A stretch of 64,000 nt of DNA from Calditrichota bacterium (lineage in GTDB: Bacteria > Calditrichota > Calditrichia > Calditrichales > J004). Below the pieces are notes generated by a model that worked only from the letters and a program-made list of their open reading frames with translations, did not search any database and was not told where the DNA came from. This document shows, piece by piece, positions 27,951-36,684 of the stretch (position 1 is the first letter of the stretch; each line of letters begins with the position of its first letter). The stretch is taken from NCBI GenBank assembly GCA_013112635.1, contig JABFGF010000006.1:186001-250000 (forward strand). The letters run 5' to 3'. Made by a program: the position numbers and the translations under genes.

Positions 27951-29225
27951 TTAGCACTTCGCCAAAGCAGCGTCCATAACACGGATAAACTCATCAATCT
28001 CAGTTTTAGAAATATTCAATGGTGGCGCAATCCGCACAACATTTCCATGAAGTCCGCCCTTACCAATAAGAACATTTTGTTTTTTTGCTTCTTCAAAAAG
28101 TTTACCAACAGTTGCCGGATCGGGGGTTTTGTTTTCGCCAACAAATTCCAACGCCTGCATTAAGCCCATACCACGAACATCACCAATCGCGGGATATTTT
28201 TCTTTTAGGCCATTCAAGCCATCGCGCAGTATTTGGCCCATTTCATACGCATTTTGAGCGAGTTTTTCTTCTTCCATAACTTCTATGGTTGCCAGGGCCG
28301 CCGCCATAGAAACCGGATTACCGCCAAATGTGGAAATGGTTAATCCTGTAAAACTATCGGCAATATCTGTGCGAGCAATTGTTGCCCCGATCGGTGTGCC
28401 GTTGGCCATGCCTTTTGCAGCGGTCATCATATCCGGTTCTACGCCATAATGCTCAATTCCAAACATGCGTTTTCCAGTTCGGCCAAATCCTGTTTGTACT
28501 TCATCACTTATAAAAACACCGCCATATTTTTTGATAATCGGAACAGCAACTTCAAAATATTCTTTTGGAGGAGTGATAAATCCACCAACACCCTGAATAG
28601 GTTCTGCCAGAAACCCTGCAATTTGCCCGGAGGTTGTTGTCATGATCAATTCTTCAATATCCTGGGCACATTTTATTTCACAAGATGGATATTCTAATCC
28701 AAGAGGGCAACGGTAACAATATGGATTTACAGCATGTTTAATTCCTGCATCCTGCACGCCGCCGTGACGCCATGGAGCATGCGCCGTTAAAGTCATTGCC
28801 AGCATGGAACGGCCGCTGTATCCGTGCCGCAAAGCAATCAGTTCCTGGTTGCCTGTAAAATGACGCGCCATAAAAACAGCAGTTTCGTCCGCTTCTGTGC
28901 CGCTGCTAGTAAAGAATGTTTTTTGTAGTTTGCCGGGTGTAATTTGCGCCAACTTCTCTGCAAGCTTCCCAATATTTTCAGTTGGATACAAAGTGGATGT
29001 ATGCTGTAGTTTATCAACTTGCTCTTTTATTTTGGAAGTAACTTTTGGGTTACAATGCCCAACACTCACAGTAAGAATACCTCCAAAAAAATCCAGATAT
29101 TTATTGCCGTCTGCATCGAACAAATAGCAACCTTCTCCATGATCGAGGGCTAAAGGTTCCTTATAATAATTGGCAACGCTGGGAAACAGGTAATCTTTGT
29201 GTCTTTTTAAAATATCGTTTTTCAT
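27951..29225 (-). CDS. Class III aminotransferase, likely beta-alanine transaminase (AGXT2-like)
   Basis: A 424-residue PLP-dependent class III (subgroup II) aminotransferase. Visible motifs are SSGTEADETA (107-116), the GYSGRS segment (135-140), D241 in ISDEVQTGFGRTG and the Schiff-base lysine K271 in AAKGMANGTPIG. The sequence is closest in style to alanine-glyoxylate aminotransferase 2, which also uses beta-alanine and beta-aminoisobutyrate. An unusual cysteine-rich insertion (CYRCPLGLEYPSCEIKC, 170-186) is shared by several AGXT2-like bacterial enzymes. Within a pyrimidine catabolic cluster the probable reaction is beta-alanine to malonate semialdehyde; the specificity is inferred from context. 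Confidence 0.85.
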   Translation of the reverse strand: MKNDILKRHKDYLFPSVANYYKEPLALDHGEGCYLFDADGNKYLDFFGGILTVSVGHCNPKVTSKIKEQVDKLQHTSTLYPTENIGKLAEKLAQITPGKLQKTFFTSSGTEADETAVFMARHFTGNQELIALRHGYSGRSMLAMTLTAHAPWRHGGVQDAGIKHAVNPYCYRCPLGLEYPSCEIKCAQDIEELIMTTTSGQIAGFLAEPIQGVGGFITPPKEYFEVAVPIIKKYGGVFISDEVQTGFGRTGKRMFGIEHYGVEPDMMTAAKGMANGTPIGATIARTDIADSFTGLTISTFGGNPVSMAAALATIEVMEEEKLAQNAYEMGQILRDGLNGLKEKYPAIGDVRGMGLMQALEFVGENKTPDPATVGKLFEEAKKQNVLIGKGGLHGNVVRIAPPLNISKTEIDEFIRVMDAALAKC

Positions 29226-29252
29226 GATTGATCCTCTTGTTTAAATATTGTT

Positions 29253-29310
29253 CCCTGAGCCTGTCGAAGGGAACTGATTCTGTAGTGGTTTCAGACTTCG
29301 ACAAGCTCAG
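29253..29310. repeat. CCTGTCGAAGG / CTTCGACAAGCTCAG inverted repeat
   Basis: CCCTGAGCCTGTCGAAG at 29253-29269 pairs with CTTCGACAAGCTCAG at 29296-29310 around a 26-base loop. It lies between preA and the aminotransferase gene and belongs to a widespread REP-like family. Confidence 0.8.
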
Positions 29311-29324
29311 TCATCACATATTTT

Positions 29325-30644
29325 CTATTTCTTAAAAGCATCACCGGGTTTTGGTACAAAATGCCCTATACCACCGGCAAGTTTATCATTAAAAGTCTTT
29401 GGGATATCATCTTTGTCGGTTCGTTCTTTCCAGGTAACTTCCTCTTTGCCGGAATCAACCTGTTTCATGGTGATACATTCTTCAACCGGGCAAACCAAAG
29501 AGCAGAGATTGCAACCCACACAATTCTCATCAATTATGTATGGAATCCTTGTGTCCTTATTTAAACCAATCGCCTGATGCGCGCCATGATCACAAGCCAC
29601 ATAACATAGATCACAGCCTATACATTTTGAGTCATTAATATCAGCAATCACTTTATAGCTTAGATTTAGGTTTTCCCAGGATTTTACATTTGGCAGGGCA
29701 AGGCCAACCATTTCATCCACTGTATTAAAACTTTTATCGATCATATACTGCTCAAGGCCGCTGATCATTTCACGGATAATTCCAAATCCATAATGCATAA
29801 CAGCTGTGCAAACCTGAACATTTGCTGAGCCAAGAAGAATATATTCAACAGCATCCCGCCAGTTTTCTATGCCTCCAATTCCTGAAATAGGCAGATTAGT
29901 TAGTTCATCCTGTGCACATTCTTTAACCATATTTAGGCCGATTGGTTTTACAGCCGGACCGCAATAACCGCCATTTGTACTTTTACCATCCACAACCGGG
30001 TAAGGGACAAAGTTGTCGATATCCACACCCACAAGGCTTTGCACTGTATTGATCAAGGAAATGGCATCTGCATTACCAGCTTTTGCTGCTCGCGCCGGAA
30101 CGCGAATATCCGTAATATTTGGGCTCAATTTTACAATAACCGGAACATTGGCAACTTCCATCACCCATTTTGTTAGGGTTGTTAAAACATCAGGATTTTG
30201 ACTTACAGCTGAGCCCATGCCGCGTTCGCACATTCCATGCGGACAGCCAAAATTGAGTTCAATCCCGTCACAGCCGGCATTCTCAACATCTTTTACAATC
30301 TGATGCCATTCTGCCTTGCTTTGCACCATCAGAGAAGCAACGACAGCATGATCCGGAAAATGCTTTTTGACCTCTTCAATATCATCAAGATTATCTTTTA
30401 ATGGCCGGTCGGTAATCAGCTCGATGTTATTTAAGCCGACGAGACGTTTGTCTTTATAATTTACACCGCCATAGCGGCTGGAGACATTTACAATTGGAAC
30501 GCCCAGTGTTTTCCATACAGCGCCACCCCAACCGGCATCAAAGGCTTTCATTACCTGATAGCCTGAGTTTGTAGGCGGGGCAGAAGCCAGCCAAAATGGG
30601 TTGGGTGATGTGATTCCGGCAAAATTTGTTTTTAAATCCGGCAT
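29325..30644 (-). CDS. preA: NAD-dependent dihydropyrimidine dehydrogenase subunit PreA
   Basis: A 439-residue catalytic subunit reducing uracil and thymine to the dihydro-bases. The N-terminal FMN-binding TIM barrel (dihydroorotate dehydrogenase-like) shows NPFWLASAPPT, NFGCPHGMCERGMG (131-144), KLSPNITDI and the FMN-phosphate loop ISGIGGIENW. The C-terminus holds two [4Fe-4S] sites: C341, C344, C347, C351 and C375, C378, C381, C385. The cysteine that is catalytic in mammalian enzyme (loop after GMG) reads SAV here, as I recall for E. coli PreA. It is 105 bases downstream of its partner preT. Confidence 0.93.
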   Translation of the reverse strand: MPDLKTNFAGITSPNPFWLASAPPTNSGYQVMKAFDAGWGGAVWKTLGVPIVNVSSRYGGVNYKDKRLVGLNNIELITDRPLKDNLDDIEEVKKHFPDHAVVASLMVQSKAEWHQIVKDVENAGCDGIELNFGCPHGMCERGMGSAVSQNPDVLTTLTKWVMEVANVPVIVKLSPNITDIRVPARAAKAGNADAISLINTVQSLVGVDIDNFVPYPVVDGKSTNGGYCGPAVKPIGLNMVKECAQDELTNLPISGIGGIENWRDAVEYILLGSANVQVCTAVMHYGFGIIREMISGLEQYMIDKSFNTVDEMVGLALPNVKSWENLNLSYKVIADINDSKCIGCDLCYVACDHGAHQAIGLNKDTRIPYIIDENCVGCNLCSLVCPVEECITMKQVDSGKEEVTWKERTDKDDIPKTFNDKLAGGIGHFVPKPGDAFKK

Positions 30645-30748
30645 TTATTTTTCTCCTCAAGTGTTTTATTTAACAGGGAGACGCTGAGGACAAGAGAAAA
30701 CAACATGTTAAAAAAACTCAGTGTACTCTGTGCCTCTGTGTTTTAATT

Positions 30749-32074
30749 TTAACGGGCTTCTAAAAATTCAATAATTCCCTTTGCAGCAAGTTTACCTTCA
30801 GCGGCAGCGTTTACAACTTCTTTGCCACCATTAAGCGCATCACCTGCAGCAAAATATTTTGGATTATCTGTCTGGCAGGTTTGTTCATTCACAACAATCT
30901 TTCCGCTTTTATCCAGATTGATATTTTCGATTGAATCCAAAAAATCCACAAACTTGGATTGCCCGGTCGCCCGGATCACCATATCACAAGGCAGAATATG
31001 CTCGCTATCTTTGATTGGTTCCACTTTGCCGTTAACTACATTGGTGCGGATAAATTTTACACCTTCTACTTTTTTATCTCCCAAAATTTCCATTGGCGCA
31101 ATATTAAAAATTCCAAAGACGCTAACGCTTTTCGCCAGGTCATACTCAAAATCATAGGCAGGCATTTCTCCTTTAGATCGTCTGTAACAAAGCGCCACGG
31201 TTTCAGCACCCATACGCGCCGCCTCCGAGGCTGCATCCATTGCAGTATTTCCTCCACCAAGTACAAGTACATTTTGACCAACCAAAGTTTTCTGTTTTTT
31301 TATACGAATGTCTTTTATGAAATTGATGGCGCCAAAATAATTCTCTAAATCCTCACCAGAAATATTTAATTCACCCGTGGTTCCAAGGCCAATGGCCAAA
31401 AGAATCGCATCATAGTCTTTTTCAAGATTTTTAAGTGCTTGAGGATTAATATGTGAATTATATTGCACATTATATCCAAAAGTTTTTTGCAGATAATCCA
31501 TTTCTGATAAAACAGTTTCATTATCAATTTTATACGGGGCAACGCCATAAAGCGTTAATCCGGATGGTTTATCGTTAGCCTCAAAAATATCCACACCAAA
31601 ACCGGCCAATCGTAACTCACACGCTGCAGAAATCCCTGCCGGACCGGCGCCGATTATGGCGACTTTCTTGTTAGTATCTTTTTGCGGGATAAACAATTTG
31701 CTATTTTCTTTGATTGCATTGTCGGTTGCAAAAGCCTGAAGCCTTCCTATCTCGATTGGTTTAATGTTTTGCTCTGTAAACACGCAGGAGCCTTCGCACA
31801 AAACTTCAGTGGGACATACCTGGCCGCAAGCTTTGCCGAAATAGTTTGCGCTGTAAATTGTCCTTGCTGAACCTTTAATATTTCCCGAATGTATTTGCCG
31901 AATAAATAAAGGAATATCTATCCCGGTTGGGCAAGCCTTGATGCATGGCGCATCGTAGCAGAACAAACAACGGCCACTTTCTACATGGGCCTCTGTATTG
32001 TTCATTAGCGGTTTAATCTGTTTAAAATTTTCCTGGTATTCTTTTTCTGTTTTTGGCCGTTTAAATTCCGGCAT
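30749..32074 (-). CDS. preT: NAD-dependent dihydropyrimidine dehydrogenase subunit PreT
   Basis: The 441-residue electron-input subunit of PreTA, related to the small subunit of glutamate synthase. An N-terminal [4Fe-4S]-binding helical domain has C36, C39, C44, C48 and C83, C87, C93, C97 (CLFCYDAPCIKACP and CGQVCPTEVLCEGSC). FAD-binding IGAGPAG (141-147) and an NAD(P)-binding LGGGNTAMDAA follow, with the C-terminal AAGDALNGG FAD motif. It passes electrons from NADH through FAD and Fe-S clusters to PreA. It is placed directly before preA, as in other bacteria. Confidence 0.93.
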   Translation of the reverse strand: MPEFKRPKTEKEYQENFKQIKPLMNNTEAHVESGRCLFCYDAPCIKACPTGIDIPLFIRQIHSGNIKGSARTIYSANYFGKACGQVCPTEVLCEGSCVFTEQNIKPIEIGRLQAFATDNAIKENSKLFIPQKDTNKKVAIIGAGPAGISAACELRLAGFGVDIFEANDKPSGLTLYGVAPYKIDNETVLSEMDYLQKTFGYNVQYNSHINPQALKNLEKDYDAILLAIGLGTTGELNISGEDLENYFGAINFIKDIRIKKQKTLVGQNVLVLGGGNTAMDAASEAARMGAETVALCYRRSKGEMPAYDFEYDLAKSVSVFGIFNIAPMEILGDKKVEGVKFIRTNVVNGKVEPIKDSEHILPCDMVIRATGQSKFVDFLDSIENINLDKSGKIVVNEQTCQTDNPKYFAAGDALNGGKEVVNAAAEGKLAAKGIIEFLEAR

Positions 32075-32113
32075 ACATTCTCCATTTTTTATTGCGGTGT
32101 TACAATCTCTAAT

Positions 32114-32257
32114 AAAATCACAAAAAACAAATCATAAAAATCAAACAAATCAACAAAGAATAAAACCCAATGACCTAAACTTAGAAAACACCAGTTTGAA
32201 ATTTAGAAATTGTTTTTGTCATTTATTTGTTATTTGTAGTTTGCGATTTGTGATTTC
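32114..32257. repeat. AAATCACAAA-type inverted repeat
   Basis: The left segment AAAATCACAAAAAACAAATC and the right segment TTTGTTATTTGTAGTTTGCG/ATTTGTGATTT are inverted relatives, separated by about 60 bases. This fills most of the 201-base gap between the ureidopropionase gene and preT. It is another dispersed repeat family, non-coding. Confidence 0.65.
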
Positions 32258-32275
32258 AAAAGTTCCGGATTTATT

Positions 32276-33142
32276 CTATAATTCTACCAATTTTTGGTAG
32301 GTCTCCGGACGGCGGTCTCTGAAAAATTGCCAGGTAGAACGAACCTCTTCTATCATATCCAAATCAAATTCGGAAATAAGCAATTCATCATTGTCTTCAG
32401 AAGCTTCCGCTAAAATCTGCCCTTTTGGATCAACAAAATAAGAAGTACCATAAAATTTACCCAGATTCCAGGGTTTCTCAGTACCGACACGATTGATACA
32501 GCCCATAAAATATCCATTGGCAACCGCATGGGCAGGTTGTTCTAATTTCCATAAATATTGTGAGAGCCCTGCAACTGTGGCTGATGGATTATAAACAATC
32601 TCTGCACCATTTAATCCAAGGATACGTGCACCATCAGGGAAGTGGCGGTCATAGCAAATATAAACACCCACTTTGGCATATTTTGTCTGGAACACCGGAT
32701 AACCCATATTGCCAGGTTTAAAGAAAAACTTCTCCCAAAATCCGGATGTATGAGGGATGTGATTTTTGCGGTATTTGCCAAGATATTTCCCGTCGGCATC
32801 AATTACGGCTGCAGTGTTGTATAAAAATCCAGCTTGTTCTTTTTCAAAAACAGGGATAACCATAACCATGTTATATTTTTTGGCATAAACAGACAGCTCT
32901 TCAGTAATTCGGCCTGGAACCGGCTCTGCAGAGTCATACCATGCTGCATCTTGTCCGGGGCAAAAATATGGTGTATTAAAAATTTCCTGAAGGCAGAGAA
33001 TTTGGACGCCATTTTTACCGGCCTCTTCAATATAAGGAACATGCTTTTCTTCCATAGCCGTCATTATTTCTTCTATGCTTCCGTCGCCTTCCGATTTTGG
33101 AATACTCATTTGTATCAAGCCTGATTTGATCAATCGTGGCAT
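32276..33142 (-). CDS. Beta-ureidopropionase (N-carbamoyl-beta-alanine amidohydrolase)
   Basis: A 288-residue nitrilase-superfamily amidase. The Glu-Lys-Cys triad is visible: E53 in CLQEIFNTPYF, K126 in KYRKNHIPH and C163 in VYICYDRHFPDGAR. RKNHIPH and the RHFPDGAR wording fit the N-carbamoyl-beta-alanine/N-carbamoylputrescine branch; the catabolic neighbours point to N-carbamoyl-beta-alanine, giving beta-alanine, CO2 and ammonia. I chose the ATG at 33142: a perfect GGAGGA lies just before it, inside what would be the first codons of a start five codons upstream. Confidence 0.88.
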   Translation of the reverse strand: MPRLIKSGLIQMSIPKSEGDGSIEEIMTAMEEKHVPYIEEAGKNGVQILCLQEIFNTPYFCPGQDAAWYDSAEPVPGRITEELSVYAKKYNMVMVIPVFEKEQAGFLYNTAAVIDADGKYLGKYRKNHIPHTSGFWEKFFFKPGNMGYPVFQTKYAKVGVYICYDRHFPDGARILGLNGAEIVYNPSATVAGLSQYLWKLEQPAHAVANGYFMGCINRVGTEKPWNLGKFYGTSYFVDPKGQILAEASEDNDELLISEFDLDMIEEVRSTWQFFRDRRPETYQKLVEL

Positions 33143-33178
33143 TTTCTTCCTCCGCATTTAATATTAAAAGAACAAACT

Positions 33179-33303
33179 CACCGCAGAGACGCAGAGTTTT
33201 CTGAGAAATATACTTAGGTATATTATTTCAAAGTTTAGCACTTCAAAAAACACTTTTGATATTTAGTTTAAGTTTTTCTCGGCGTTCTTTGCGCCTCTGT
33301 GTT
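33179..33303. repeat. CACCGCAGAGACGCAGAG inverted repeat
   Basis: CACCGCAGAGACGCAGAG at 33179-33196 pairs imperfectly with CTTTGCGCCTCTGTGTT at 33287-33303. A degenerate relative (ACTCTGTGCCTCTGTGTTTT) lies at 30724-30743. The family is common between genes in environmental bacteria. Confidence 0.65.
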
Positions 33304-33321
33304 ATTAATAATAATTGAATA

Positions 33322-34701
33322 TCAAACCACCTTAGAAGCCTGGCTCCGTTTTATAAAACGGCCATAACCCTTGTTGATAAGAACCTGGCCATTGTCGATT
33401 GCAACTTTTCCACGCATCAAAACCGTTTTAGTTTTGCCAGTTACTTCCCAGCCTTCATACCCTGAATAATCACAATTATGATGATGCGTTTTTGCTGAAA
33501 TCGTGTGTTTTTCATTTGGGTCAAGAATAACTATATCTGCATCTTTACCAATGGCTATTGATCCTTTTTTATCCATCCCAAAGATTTTAGCTGCATTGGT
33601 CGATGTCACTTCAACAAATTTGTTCATGCTGATTTTGCCTTTTTTAACACCCTCGGAAAAAAGTAATTCCAAACGGTGCTCAATGGCAGGATGGCCATTA
33701 GGGATTTTTGCAAAATCATCTTTGCCCATTTCCTTTTGTTCCATAAAGAAAGGGCAGTGGTCAGTACCAACAACATTCACCAAACCCTGGTTTATCCCGG
33801 CCCACAAAGTGGCCTGGTCTTTTGGCTGACGGAGCGGTGGACTCATTACCCATTTTGAGCCTTCAAAACCATCTTTTTCGTAAAGGGAAGCATCGAGCAG
33901 CAAATACTGAACGCATGTTTCAACAAAAACTTTTTGATTGCGTCGAGTGGAATTTCGCACCTGGTTGAGCGCGCCTTCGCAAGTAAGATGCACGATATAG
34001 GCTGGAACATCTGTATATTCAGCCATATCAATAAATCGCCCGGACGCTTCGGCCTCTGTTACTTCCGGCTGAGATAAATAATGATAAAGCGGTGAAAGCT
34101 TCCCTTCAGATTGGTGCTTGGCAATAAGGTGGTCAATCATGTCACCATTTGTAGCATGGACTGTCACCATACCGCCTTGTTTTTTAACTTCGTGCATTAG
34201 GCCTACCATTTGGCCATCATCAACCATTAAAGCCCCTTTATAGGCCATAAATGTTTTAAAGGATGTTATTCCATCAGCAATTAGTTTGCTTACTTCCTTT
34301 TTAGTTTCAGGATTAAAATCAGTTACAGCCAGGTGGTAAGAATAATCGCCATAAGCATTTCCTTCAGACTTTTTATTCCATTCGTCTACTGCAGAATACA
34401 TTGATTGGCCCTGAACCTGAATGGCAAAATCTATAATAGATGTTGTACCACCGTGTAAAGCGGCCTTGGTTCCGGTCTCATAATTATCGCTGGAAAAGGT
34501 GCCCATAAATGGCAAATCGAGATGTACATGCGGATCAATGCCACCGGGAAAAACATATTTCCCTTGTGCATCTATTACCTGGTCTGCATTTACATTTAAA
34601 TTTTTCCCTATTGCCGAAATGGTTTCTCCTTCAATAAAAATATCAGCTACAAAATCATCCGCTGCTGTAAAAACCCGTCCGTTTTTTATTAAGATTGACA
34701 T
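33322..34701 (-). CDS. Dihydropyrimidinase / hydantoinase
   Basis: A 459-residue cyclic amidohydrolase opening dihydrouracil to N-carbamoyl-beta-alanine. All metal ligands of the binuclear zinc site can be placed: H58 and H60 in DPHVHL, the carboxylated lysine K149 in SFKTFMAYKG, H182 in TVHATNG, H238 in YIVHLTC and D314 in GTDHCPF. The length matches bacterial D-hydantoinases. It lies between the symporter and the ureidopropionase gene, in pathway order. Hydantoin could be an additional substrate. Confidence 0.93.
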   Translation of the reverse strand: MSILIKNGRVFTAADDFVADIFIEGETISAIGKNLNVNADQVIDAQGKYVFPGGIDPHVHLDLPFMGTFSSDNYETGTKAALHGGTTSIIDFAIQVQGQSMYSAVDEWNKKSEGNAYGDYSYHLAVTDFNPETKKEVSKLIADGITSFKTFMAYKGALMVDDGQMVGLMHEVKKQGGMVTVHATNGDMIDHLIAKHQSEGKLSPLYHYLSQPEVTEAEASGRFIDMAEYTDVPAYIVHLTCEGALNQVRNSTRRNQKVFVETCVQYLLLDASLYEKDGFEGSKWVMSPPLRQPKDQATLWAGINQGLVNVVGTDHCPFFMEQKEMGKDDFAKIPNGHPAIEHRLELLFSEGVKKGKISMNKFVEVTSTNAAKIFGMDKKGSIAIGKDADIVILDPNEKHTISAKTHHHNCDYSGYEGWEVTGKTKTVLMRGKVAIDNGQVLINKGYGRFIKRSQASKVV

Positions 34702-34749
34702 TTTTTAGTCCTTTCTGCTTATCATACTCTTGATCTATACAATATCGAT

Positions 34750-34821
34750 GTCATTCTGAGCGGCACGCATTTAAGCGAAGAATCCCTTTCCCGGAGGGGA
34801 TGCTTCGTGCCTCAGCATGAC
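34750..34821. repeat. GTCATTCTGAG...CTCAGCATGAC repeat, copy 2
   Basis: It has the same ends and the same AAGCGAAGAATCCC / GGGATGCTTCG arms as the element at 27869-27942, with a different loop. It lies between the symporter and dihydropyrimidinase genes. Confidence 0.8.
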
Positions 34822-34833
34822 ATGACAATTGGA

Positions 34834-36567
34834 TTAATTAACATCCGGGATTTTATAAATTACTTTATACAAAACATAATAAACCACAAAGGAAATCAGA
34901 AAACCGGTAAACCAGGATAAGCTGTATAAAAAGTTCAAAGCTGGAACCCAATAACCAATCAAAGCCAGCAAAATGCCAGTTAAGAAGGCAAGTACGGCTG
35001 CAATATTAAAACCGCTTGAGTAAGAGTATTCGCCCTTAGGATTATATAACTCAGCCAGATTTAATTCTTTTTTGCGGATTATAAAATAATCGCATAAAAG
35101 GATACCCAGAACCGGCCCGAGCAAACCACTTACAAAAATCAGAATACTGCTTATCTCATCTAATAACCACCATGGCATGATAATAATCCCGATAATTCCG
35201 GTTATTAATCCGCCTTTACGAAAATCTAATTTCTTTGGAAGAAGATTGGCAAAAGCATTAGCCGGCGCTATAACATTGGCCGCAATATTCGTGCTTAAAG
35301 TGGCAATAATCATAAAAACCTGAGAAATAATTACAACGATGGGATTTTCAAATCGTGCCAACAAAGAAACAGGATCCCATGGTGCATCCTGGGCAATTAG
35401 AATATCTTCAAAATTGGTAATCGCTGCAAAAGTGACAAAAATTCCAACAAACGAATATAGGATCATAGTTCCGGGTAAGCCTAAAAACTGACCGATAACC
35501 TGTTCTTTTTGGGTATGAGCATATCGTGTAATATCGGCAATACTCAAAGACATTGTAGCCCAAAATCCTACCATTGCTGTAAGCCATAAAATATAGCCCC
35601 ATAATTTGTCAGAACCGTTTTCTGCCGGGGCTAAAGGGACATCAATAATCGATGATTCTACTATTCCGTTTTCAGTTAATTTGCGAAACTGAATTTGAAT
35701 ATTGGGATTTTCAGAGCTATTAAAATGAGAAAGAAACACTTCGCTGTTTTCTTCTGAAATTTCTTGCCAGCCCATTGATAATGATTCCATTTGTCCATTT
35801 GAACCAAGTGTACTGATTTGAAACTCATCAGATTTATAACTGCCATCTGCATTTTTAAGCGGGCTTAAATTCACAATGTGCGTTCCACCATCTGACGAAA
35901 CTGTGGCTGTAGGCTGTTCTAATTGTTGGCCTTGTTCTAAAACGGTATTAAAACTACCGGCTGTGTTGCTGCCCCAGATAATAAGCAGAATCCCAATCAA
36001 TATTAATATGGGAGCGGCCCAGCTTTCCAACCAGCGAATGCTTTCAGTACCATGCCAGACAAAGTGCATATTGACTAACCAGAACAAACCAAATCCAATA
36101 AACTTTCCAAGATCCAATCCCAAAGAAGCTTCACTACCTGATAGTACATTCCATATAGCATAAAATGCCAATCCGCCAATCCAGGTTTGAACACCAAACC
36201 ACCCGCAAGCAACTATTGCTCGAATAACTGCCGCGATGTGAATTCCTTTTGTTCCAAATGAAGCCCGTCCGAGAACAGGGAAGGGGATACCAAATTTTAC
36301 ACCGGCGTGTCCATTTAGTACCATTGGGATGGTGATTATTAAATTGGCCAACCCGATAATTATTAAGGAGGCCTGCCATGACATTCCGGATTTAATCATG
36401 TATGAGGCAAGAATATAGGTTGGGATGCAAACGGCCATTCCAATCCAGATGGATGTCAGGTTCCACAAATTCCATGTTCGTTCAGTTTGCGGTGTTGGCG
36501 CCAGGTGTTCGTTGTATAAAGGCGATGTAGAATGCTTTTGGTGAACTTCTTTTATGGCTTGGTCCAT
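34834..36567 (-). CDS. NCS1-family nucleobase:cation symporter with an extra periplasmic insert
   Basis: A 577-residue NCS1 transporter (allantoin/uracil/cytosine/hydantoin type). It has the N-terminal NLWNLTSIWIGMAVCIPTYILA, NGHAGVKFGIPFPVLGRASFG, CGWFGVQTWIGG and WATMSLSIADITRYA. About 12 membrane segments are expected. The family is usually ~480-500 residues; here about 115 mostly hydrophilic residues (roughly 207-320) lie between the fifth and sixth membrane segments, on the outer side if the topology follows Mhp1. In the cluster it would import uracil, cytosine or hydantoins; the exact substrate is not readable. Confidence 0.88.
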   Translation of the reverse strand: MDQAIKEVHQKHSTSPLYNEHLAPTPQTERTWNLWNLTSIWIGMAVCIPTYILASYMIKSGMSWQASLIIIGLANLIITIPMVLNGHAGVKFGIPFPVLGRASFGTKGIHIAAVIRAIVACGWFGVQTWIGGLAFYAIWNVLSGSEASLGLDLGKFIGFGLFWLVNMHFVWHGTESIRWLESWAAPILILIGILLIIWGSNTAGSFNTVLEQGQQLEQPTATVSSDGGTHIVNLSPLKNADGSYKSDEFQISTLGSNGQMESLSMGWQEISEENSEVFLSHFNSSENPNIQIQFRKLTENGIVESSIIDVPLAPAENGSDKLWGYILWLTAMVGFWATMSLSIADITRYAHTQKEQVIGQFLGLPGTMILYSFVGIFVTFAAITNFEDILIAQDAPWDPVSLLARFENPIVVIISQVFMIIATLSTNIAANVIAPANAFANLLPKKLDFRKGGLITGIIGIIIMPWWLLDEISSILIFVSGLLGPVLGILLCDYFIIRKKELNLAELYNPKGEYSYSSGFNIAAVLAFLTGILLALIGYWVPALNFLYSLSWFTGFLISFVVYYVLYKVIYKIPDVN

Positions 36568-36583
36568 ATTATCCTTTTAAAAC

Positions 36584-36684
36584 TGTTACACGTTTCGTGT
36601 TGCAAGTTGCAAGGAAAAGCAGAATTAAATATGAAGATATTAAAAATCTATAGGAATCCTGAAACATGCATCCTGCAACTTTTT
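36584..36684. repeat. GTTACACGTTTCGTGTTGCAAGTTGCAAGG inverted repeat region
   Basis: GTTACACGTTTCGTG and TTGCAAGTTGCAAGGA at 36584-36614 have inverted counterparts in TCCTGAAACATGCATCCTGCAACTT at 36658-36682. It fills the space between the semialdehyde dehydrogenase and symporter genes and even abuts the dehydrogenase stop codon. It is a further REP-like family. Confidence 0.55.

Noticed and set aside
33143-33157. Upstream ATG of the ureidopropionase gene
   Set aside because: Its codons 2-4 contain the GGAGGA ribosome binding site of the ATG at 33142, so that ATG is the start.
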